Positions 58,486 through 64,000 of a DNA stretch of 64,000 bases are shown piece after piece (position 1 is the stretch's first letter; each line of letters starts with the position of its first letter). The DNA lies in assembly GCF_002368395.1 (NCBI RefSeq), contig NZ_AP018254.1, positions 2,852,001 to 2,916,000 of the forward strand, written 5' to 3'. The stretch is from Calothrix sp. NIES-3974 (GTDB lineage: Bacteria; Cyanobacteriota; Cyanobacteriia; Cyanobacteriales; Nostocaceae). The notes under the pieces are model-generated. The model was not told where the DNA came from, searched no databases, and saw nothing but the letters and a program-made list of their open reading frames with translations. A program made the position numbers and the translations under genes.

Positions 58486-59334
58486 ATGAGTAACTGGCAC
58501 CAAATCGATGCAGCACAAGCTTTACAAAACTTAGGTACGATTGATTTCTATGGTTTGAGTCATGAGGAAGTCAACCGTCGTCTGGCACATTATGGGGCAA
58601 ATGAGTTAGTAGAACGTCCCGGTAAAACTTCCTGGCAGATTCTTTGGGAGCAGTTTACTGCCACAACAGTTCTTGTCTTGATTGCTGCGGCAGTAATTTC
58701 CGGTATTTTAGGTGACTATAAAGATACCATCGCCATATTAGCAATTGTAGTATTCAATGCCCTTTTAGGATTCAATCAAGAATATCGGGCTGGTATGGCT
58801 TTTGCTGCCTTAAAAAAGTTAGCCGTACCCACGGTGAGGGTGTGTCGTCAGGGACACTGGGAACAAATTGTTGCCCGAAAATTAGTGCCTGGAGATTTAA
58901 TACTGTTGGAAGCTGGAGATTTAGTACCTGCGGACTGCCGTTTACTGGAAAGCATTAATTTGATGGCCCAGGAATCTGCTTTCACGGGGGAATCGGAAGC
59001 GGTTGAGAAAAACAGCCTACCTGTAGAAGGTGCTGATTTACCATTAGGCGATCGCCCCAGCGCTGACTTGTCAGTTCGCCATAATATGGTTTACATGGGT
59101 ACGGTAATCACCTATGGTAACAAACCCATTTTAGCAGCAGTGGCTCTGACCTTGATTTTGCAACTTGCAGTTGTGTATATTCCTTGGTTGCGATCGCTTT
59201 TCCAGACACAGCCATTGTCTACACAAGAGTTAATACTCTGTTTGGTAATTAGCACCGTTGGTTTTTGGGCAATGGAAATTAAGAAATGGGTGATTCGCCG
59301 TCGGAGCCATCATAGAGGTTTGTTCGCTAATTAG
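58486..59334 (+). pseudogene. P-type cation ATPase with the catalytic core deleted in frame
   Basis: 282 residues instead of about 900. The first 210 residues are normal for a calcium-type (P2) ATPase: N-terminal cation-ATPase domain, two membrane helices (about 58-95) and the actuator domain with TGES at 167-170 and VYMGTVITYG. The protein then jumps at about 59119-59125 into the last helices (LAAVALTLILQLAVVYIPWL ... LSTQELILCLVISTVGFWAMEIKKW), which end the family. The phosphorylation motif DKTGT, the nucleotide domain and helices M3-M8 are missing. It cannot pump ions. The reading frame is intact across the junction, so a short membrane protein may still be made. Confidence 0.85.
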
Positions 59335-59448
59335 GCGATCGCCTTCGTCACTGCACCAGCAGAACATCAATCTTGATCATTGACTTTGCGCAAGGAAACT
59401 TGAAGTTGTTAACTGTTAACATTCAACAATCCTACTCTAGTCCCCTAT

Positions 59449-60330
59449 TTACCAGGAAGACAAAAAATTCCATCCCTCTTTTGTCTCCGGAGTCTCTAAT
59501 TTTTTTTGTTCCAGTACATTTTCATATTCTCCTGACTCAATCCATTTCAATAATTCATGAGTACGCATAACAGCCCAAGAAAGTTGATTGTTAGTATAAC
59601 TTAATACTTTTGCTGCCCGATCTACGCCATCAAAACTATCGGATGAAAACTCGCGGGCTTGAGCCATAAAATCTTCTATGACAACATCATTCAAATATTC
59701 TCCAGGTAAACCTGCTGTTTTGATGAGTGTGCTAATAGCGACTTTAGTATCTTGACAAGCTAGCAAACCAGCACGATCAACAGTTAACTCGGCCATCATA
59801 CGCCAATTGTATAAAGCCAACTCCATACCACTAGCCACCAAGCCACCTAATCCTAATGTACTGCTGCTCATCAAATCTTTTAAAACGGGCATGACAATCG
59901 CCATTTGATGATAAATTAAATGTTGGCTCTTAATGTGAGCAGCTTCATGTCCCAAGGCGTAAACTAACTCATCCCTTGTTAGCCACTCCATTGCTTCTAA
60001 ATTGATACTGACAATAGGTTCTTCTACCCCAACAATATGAGTTTCAATGTGGCCTGTACCTCGATACAGATGTAACTCAGGAAGTGGGGCAATATCAAGA
60101 ATTTCGCAGGCTTCTACAAATGCCTCATACAATTGGGGAAAATTTCGGGGTGTGATTTTGATTTCACTACCAAGACATTGCAGTCTCAGTAAGCGATCGA
60201 TACCATACTCATTAATTTTTTTAATCAGCAAAGAAACACCAGGTATTTTTTTTAGAGCAGCTAAGGCTTTGCTATCAAAAGGGTGTTCGTAAGCTTGTGA
60301 ACTCAGTCCAGTTAATATTTTTCTTGTCAT
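59449..60330 (-). CDS. M48-family metallopeptidase
   Basis: 293 residues. The zinc site is HEAAH (H128, E129, H132) in YALGHEAAHIKSQH, and the third ligand is E181 in MMAELTVDRAGLLA, in ExxxD spacing. Hydrophobic stretches (about 143-170) could associate with membranes, but the HtpX-type multi-helix anchor is short here. No signal peptide. Similar cyanobacterial proteins are annotated as M48 peptidases of unknown substrate. It is oriented opposite to the livM/livG direction. Confidence 0.92.
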   Translation of the reverse strand: MTRKILTGLSSQAYEHPFDSKALAALKKIPGVSLLIKKINEYGIDRLLRLQCLGSEIKITPRNFPQLYEAFVEACEILDIAPLPELHLYRGTGHIETHIVGVEEPIVSINLEAMEWLTRDELVYALGHEAAHIKSQHLIYHQMAIVMPVLKDLMSSSTLGLGGLVASGMELALYNWRMMAELTVDRAGLLACQDTKVAISTLIKTAGLPGEYLNDVVIEDFMAQAREFSSDSFDGVDRAAKVLSYTNNQLSWAVMRTHELLKWIESGEYENVLEQKKLETPETKEGWNFLSSW

Positions 60331-60399
60331 GGGTTTTGAGCTTTTTTAACCTGTTTGCGAAGTTTAGCTACTCCGATATCTACATTACAGAAAATGACA

Positions 60400-60422
60400 C
60401 TGAAAGCCCCGTGGCTTTTCAG
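60400..60422. other. stem-loop between divergent peptidase and prenyltransferase genes
   Basis: CTGAAAGCC and GGCTTTTCAG pair around CCGT with one bulged base, in a 229-bp divergent spacer. It is the only strong structure here. It might lie in the 5' leader of either gene; no T-run, so terminator function is unlikely. I cannot name it. Confidence 0.4.
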
Positions 60423-60559
60423 GCAGAAATGAAGCAAGGACGCAGGTTTTCGCCTATCTGAAACACATCTTTAACTTCTAGCAGACTTATGCTATCAATT
60501 TTTCACGCATGTCAGCAAAATTTAATTAGTCCCAACAACTGTCAAACCTTCCGAATCTG

Positions 60560-61444
60560 ATGAAAACACTACAAATCGAATCCGCGATCGCCAGTGCTGT
60601 AGCATACTTACACAGCAAACAGTGTGCTAACGGTGGTTTCTTTGCTTACAAAATGGAATACCTAGAAGAACCCAATGCTAGTGACACTTTTTTTGCTGTT
60701 GCCGCATTGCAAACTTTAGGATTAGAACCACCTAATCGCCACCAGCTATGGGATTACCTGCACTCTCTGCTGAATCAAGTCCAGAAAAACTTTGATATTT
60801 CGCCTCAAGGTAGCATCTCACAAGCAGCCTTCAATTATTTGTATTTTCCCCTTTATACCCTGTATTGCCTCGGTGTCAAGGATTCAGTGAACCAGTGGCA
60901 ACAAGCGATCGCGCAATTTGATATCCCATTACCAGCACAAACCAATGCCACGGAAATGGGTATAACTCAAAAATGGCTAGTACGTCAAATCCGCACAAAA
61001 AAGATTTGGGGAGATTTACCCCAAAAGCAACACATTATTAAATATATTTTGCAACTAAATAATGAGGGTGGCTTTGGCATCAAACCCAATTTAATGGAAA
61101 CCTATTGGAGTTTAGCTGTTCTCCAGGAATTGGATTACGATTTGACCCAATTAGATGACACTCGACACTTCATTGAACAACTTCAGGTGAAAGAAACTGG
61201 TTTCACTAACACAGTCGATGGTTTATCTACAAGTGTGGACATTGTTTACGCTGGCATCTTTGCTAGTAATCTATTAAAGATGGAAATTCCTTACCTGGAA
61301 TCAGCAATTAAATTTGTGCAGATGTGTCAAATGGGAAAAGGCGGTTTTGCCCGTATGCCAATCGCCTTACCCGATATTGAGACAACCTACCTTGCTTTGA
61401 AGATTTTGCTTACAGCATACCAATACGATCATCCTCAACTATAA
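60560..61444 (+). CDS. prenyltransferase / squalene-cyclase repeat protein
   Basis: 294 residues, all-helical with alpha/alpha-barrel repeats of the prenyltransferase and squalene oxidase family: AVAYLHSKQCANGGFFAY, SDTFFAVAALQTLGL, NNEGGFGIKPNLMETYWSLAVLQ, MGKGGFARMPIALPDIETTYLALKIL. The repeated GGF turn and Q-N/G-GGF glycines are typical. It lacks a DXDD squalene-cyclase motif and the zinc site of protein prenyltransferases cannot be traced with confidence, so the reaction is unknown. Its last 35 bases overlap the end of the convergent antiporter gene. Confidence 0.82.
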   Translation: MKTLQIESAIASAVAYLHSKQCANGGFFAYKMEYLEEPNASDTFFAVAALQTLGLEPPNRHQLWDYLHSLLNQVQKNFDISPQGSISQAAFNYLYFPLYTLYCLGVKDSVNQWQQAIAQFDIPLPAQTNATEMGITQKWLVRQIRTKKIWGDLPQKQHIIKYILQLNNEGGFGIKPNLMETYWSLAVLQELDYDLTQLDDTRHFIEQLQVKETGFTNTVDGLSTSVDIVYAGIFASNLLKMEIPYLESAIKFVQMCQMGKGGFARMPIALPDIETTYLALKILLTAYQYDHPQL

Positions 61445-63044
61445 TGACAGGAATTGAACTCGATTCCAACACCGCTTGAGATACAGAACCAACCAGAACC
61501 TGATCCCAAAGCTGATGTCCTCGCTTACCCATAACAATTTCAGCAACTCGATAGTCCTGAGCAACACGGATAATTTCTTCGGGAATTGAACCTGGAATTG
61601 CAATGAATTGATGGCGGATGTCTGCTAAAAGTCGTCGAGTTTTTTCTTGTAGATGCTCTACTCCTTGAGAATCATTGGTACGAATGATATGCAATACAAT
61701 TACTTCGGCATCACTACGACGAGCAAGATCGGCAGTTTTAGTCAATACCTGACTAGCTAGAGGTGAGGTATCAACCGCCGCTAGTATAACAATCCGCCGA
61801 GCGATCGCTACTTTTGTCGGATCGACCTCACCCTTCTCTAACAATTTGGGTGCAAAGGTAGGAATTGCCCAAGCTCCCAAGGGTGCAGTCACCAGGATGG
61901 ATAAAGCGGCGATCGCTAAAATTGTCTCTCCACCCTGAATACCTTGTGCTAGGGGAATTGCGCCGATTGCCGCTTGCACAGTGGCTTTAGCAGAGTTCCC
62001 TGGTAGCAAAAAGATTCGCTCTCGGCGATTCCAGTTACTTCCTAATGTAGACAAATACCATCCTATAGCCCGTCCCATCAGCGTCCCAATTCCTAAAATC
62101 ACTAATCCAGGAACTAGGGTTTTTTCTAACACTTGTAACTGAATACTTGCCCCTAACAACACAAACAAAACGATTTCTGCTATTGTCCACAGGCTATCGA
62201 AGCCAGAACGTAACCGACGTGCTAAAGGAGCATCTAACTCAATCAAGAAAAATCCTGTCGCCATGACTGCCAGATACCCAGAGAAGAAGGGGAATTTTTC
62301 TGCCAGCACTACGAGCAACAACGCTAAAGTCGCGGCAACTAAACTATCCTGCACAGCATTTTGAGTCCAGTTCTGCTTGGTCAACAAAGACACTAAAAGC
62401 CTGGCTGTTACTACACCTAGGACGACTCCCAAAACAATTTGGCTAATAATTTGCAGAGGCAAGAGTTGAATTGCACTCAAAGTTAAACCAAAGGGTAATC
62501 TTACCTCAGAAGTTGCTCCTTGTGCCAAAAAGTTCAGTAGCAGACTAAATACTAGTAGTAGTAACACATCTGACAAGGCGCTGCCAGTAAGGATAGCATC
62601 GGGTATACCTTTAGTAACTCCCCAACCCAAACTTTTCAGTCGCAGCATTCCCGGTACAATTACTGCCGGCGACTCTGCTCCAATGATACAACCCAGCAGT
62701 AGCCCCGTGGGAAAGTCGAAATTTAAAATCCACATAGCAGCCAGGGCAATTACTACAGCTTCAAAGGCCGCGGGTAGAAATCCTAATCGTAGTGCTACCG
62801 TTCCTTGTTGTACCAGTTTCTCTCGGTCTAAACCTAACCCTGCCTTCATCAAAATTACCATGACAGCGATCGTTCGCAAAGGTGTAGATGCTGCTAGTAC
62901 ATTAGGGCTGATTAGGTCAGCAACTTGAGGTCCCAGTATAATTCCGGTCAAAACCATGCCTACTAAGGCCGGGATTTTCAGCCTTCGGGCAATCTGTCCC
63001 ACGAAAAAGCCAATCAGCAAGATCAGGATAAAGCTTTCTAACAT
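61410..63044 (-). CDS. cation:proton antiporter (CPA2 type) with C-terminal UspA domain
   Basis: 544 residues from ATG at 63044 (a GTG directly before it is an alternative). Twelve or more membrane segments fill residues 1-385, with Na+/H+-exchanger motifs such as VLTGIILGPQVADL, GCIIGAESPAVIVPGML and the helix-break region PGNSAKATVQAAIGAIPLA. A universal-stress-protein domain follows (about 400-543): VILAAVDTSPLASQVLTK and GKRGHQLWDQVLVGSVSQAV, the G-x2-G-x9-G-S pattern that binds ATP. It exchanges Na+ or K+ for H+ in the plasma or thylakoid membrane, probably modulated by nucleotide binding. A structured leader precedes it. Confidence 0.93.
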   Translation of the reverse strand: MLESFILILLIGFFVGQIARRLKIPALVGMVLTGIILGPQVADLISPNVLAASTPLRTIAVMVILMKAGLGLDREKLVQQGTVALRLGFLPAAFEAVVIALAAMWILNFDFPTGLLLGCIIGAESPAVIVPGMLRLKSLGWGVTKGIPDAILTGSALSDVLLLLVFSLLLNFLAQGATSEVRLPFGLTLSAIQLLPLQIISQIVLGVVLGVVTARLLVSLLTKQNWTQNAVQDSLVAATLALLLVVLAEKFPFFSGYLAVMATGFFLIELDAPLARRLRSGFDSLWTIAEIVLFVLLGASIQLQVLEKTLVPGLVILGIGTLMGRAIGWYLSTLGSNWNRRERIFLLPGNSAKATVQAAIGAIPLAQGIQGGETILAIAALSILVTAPLGAWAIPTFAPKLLEKGEVDPTKVAIARRIVILAAVDTSPLASQVLTKTADLARRSDAEVIVLHIIRTNDSQGVEHLQEKTRRLLADIRHQFIAIPGSIPEEIIRVAQDYRVAEIVMGKRGHQLWDQVLVGSVSQAVLESSSIPVIIVEDDRIGML

Positions 63045-63069
63045 CACGCAATTTTCAAAGTAAATGGGT

Positions 63070-63215
63070 AAGCGTGACTTGCTGACGGAAGTTGAACACC
63101 AATAGCCCTACCATTCCGCAGCAAGTCGGAAAAGTAGGAGCCATTAGCCTTTTTTATCGAATATTGAGTATGTAAAAATAAAAAAGGCGGTTGTGGCGAG
63201 CTCCATCGCCTTGTA
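63070..63215 (-). promoter_or_regulatory. structured 5' leader upstream of the antiporter gene (possible attenuator)
   Basis: On the minus strand, a hairpin AAGGCG...CGCCTT (63184-63212) with a GAGCTC palindrome in its loop runs directly into TTTTTTATTTTTA (63174-63185), an intrinsic-terminator shape. It lies 130 nt before the start codon. Nearer the gene, GACTTGCTG (63076-63084) and CAGCAAGTC (63119-63127) form a 9-bp stem extended by CGG/CCG with a bulge. Terminator plus a second strong stem before a transporter gene suggests attenuation or a riboswitch-like leader; no known class could be matched by eye. Confidence 0.45.
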
Positions 63216-63251
63216 ATTACTTTACATGTAAACTGTTTTATTGGAAAGTCA

Positions 63252-63358
63252 TGCAATATCTACAGCAATCCGATTTCGGTCGTGAAAAATAGCGTGCCGT
63301 GGACTGATGACTGTTAACCGTCAACTGTCAACCGTTAACAACCCTATATGTAAGATTT
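63252..63358. repeat. ~105-bp dispersed repeat, inverted partner of 9005-9125
   Basis: CGTGAAAAATAGCGTGCCGT, ACCGTCAACTGTCAACCGTT and AACCCTATATGTAAGATTT are the reverse complement of the copy near 9 kb. It lies between the antiporter leader and livG. Confidence 0.82.
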
Positions 63359-63712
63359 CACAAATCGGTTAGGACTGCTTAAGTGGAAATTTATCTTGTC
63401 CTTGTTATCCTGAATCTTTCGATAATTCAGCAGGATATCCTAATAGCGTGCATCAACTCTAGCAGCGTTGTGTGACCTGTGGCTGTAATCCTCAGACTGA
63501 CATCAACTCTCAATTTAAGCATTGATCAGGGTTGGATTTGACTCAAATCCGCAATCGGTGAACACATGGTATAAATAACTAAGATTGACAAACCTTATGG
63601 TGTGAATAGAGAGAATCATACACTCTGGATTTGAATAGGGGGGAGGTTGAAAATTTAAAATCTAAATGAATTAATGGAGAAGATAATTTTTGTGAAATAA
63701 ATCAAAAATCAA
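63359..63712. other. upstream region of livG, no gene seen
   Basis: AT-rich with short stretches of direct repetition (GACATCAACTCT / GCATCAACTCT near 63450 and 63499). No open frame of note. A GGAGAAG lies far (34 bases) from the livG ATG and is not a usable ribosome binding site. Confidence 0.45.
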
Positions 63713-64000
63713 ATGCTAGATGCACATTCAAGTAATCGTACAATCTTAGAAATTGAGAAATTAACACGTAGATTTGGAGGTTTAATAGCGGTCAATCAAG
63801 TATCCTTTAGGGTTAATAAAGGAGAAATATTTGGCTTAATTGGTCCAAACGGAGCCGGAAAAACAACTTTATTTAACTTAATTACAGGCTTAATTCCCGC
63901 TTCCAGTGGCAAGTTGATTTATCAAGGTCAAAATATCACTCAAAATCAACCCCATCAAATAGCATTTAAAGGTATAGCCCGTACATTTCAAAATATTCGG
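63713..64000 (+). CDS. livG: branched-chain amino-acid ABC transporter ATP-binding protein LivG (partial, 3' end cut)
   Basis: The first 96 codons are inside the window. Residues 10-95 show the start of an ABC ATPase: [21 protein letters not shown], Walker [17 protein letters not shown] (about 44-59), and the Q-loop region [10 protein letters not shown] that is typical for LivG. It would energise uptake through LivM/LivH. It is separated from livM by four unrelated genes, all but one of which lie in other functional classes. The rest of the gene and livF presumably follow beyond 64000. Confidence 0.93.
   Translation, partial: MLDAHSSNRTILEIEKLTRRFGGLIAVNQVSFRVNKGEIFGLIGPNGAGKTTLFNLITGLIPASSGKLIYQGQNITQNQPHQIAFKGIARTFQNIR

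Noticed and set aside
63044-63256. 70-codon minus-strand frame just upstream of the antiporter
   Set aside because: It crosses two strong hairpins and has no protein-like features; the region is better explained as a structured leader.

Overview
The window comes from a cyanobacterium, most likely a filamentous one with a large, repeat-rich genome. Evidence: many copies of the HIP1 octamer GCGATCGC; cyanobacterial families (an NblR-like regulator, an SLH-OprB iron porin, DUF2808 and DUF2949 proteins, Hanks-type kinases with membrane tails, a pentapeptide-repeat protein); low GC; and intergenic DNA crowded with palindromes, WGGATTT-type heptamers and non-autonomous repeats. The species cannot be named from sequence alone.

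Layout. 1-9.1 kb: end of queC, a CNNM/CorC-type membrane protein, a secreted hypothetical, an expanded 22-bp minisatellite element, a CAU tRNA, an AllA-like protein, an 838-residue beta-propeller/FG-GAP protein and a histone-deacetylase-family enzyme. 9.6-20.5 kb: gyrA, three Ser/Thr kinases (one fused to PDZ and NTF2-like domains, two paralogous neighbours with degenerate glycine loops), an orphan osmoprotectant-binding lipoprotein and 5-formyl-THF cyclo-ligase. 21-31.7 kb: rhodanese, MnmC-like methyltransferase, REC-HD-GYP regulator, glmU, a frameshifted 5'-nucleotidase, GST, DUF2808 and the iron porin. 31.8-47.7 kb: an IS630 remnant, a CobT-family enzyme, an enolase-superfamily epimerase with a frameshifted DUF1611 partner (a likely DgcA/DgcN pair), pdhA, a mutarotase-like protein, tRNA-Lys, class II fba, an nblR-like regulator, DUF192, DUF2949 and the pentapeptide protein.

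47.9-49.5 kb is an intact IS4-family element with 30-bp inverted repeats. Immediately after it lies the most interesting locus, 50.2-56.6 kb: a VWA membrane protein, a tubulin/FtsZ-superfamily protein with the GGTGSG signature, a MotA/TolQ/ExbB-like channel protein with a long coiled-coil tail, and an OmpA/MotB-like protein. The order and spacing suggest an operon that couples a cytoskeletal GTPase to an ion-driven, peptidoglycan-anchored stator. The last two genes resemble the ZorA/ZorB pair of the Zorya anti-phage system, but no Zorya effectors are present.

57.2-64 kb: livM and livG of a branched-chain amino-acid transporter are separated by about 5.5 kb holding a P-type ATPase that has lost its catalytic core in frame, an M48 peptidase, a prenyltransferase/squalene-cyclase-repeat protein and a cation/proton antiporter with a UspA tail and a structured leader.

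Three genes (5'-nucleotidase, DUF1611, tubulin-like) each show a net +1 reading-frame break, two of them at or next to homopolymers. This could be real decay or a systematic sequencing error.
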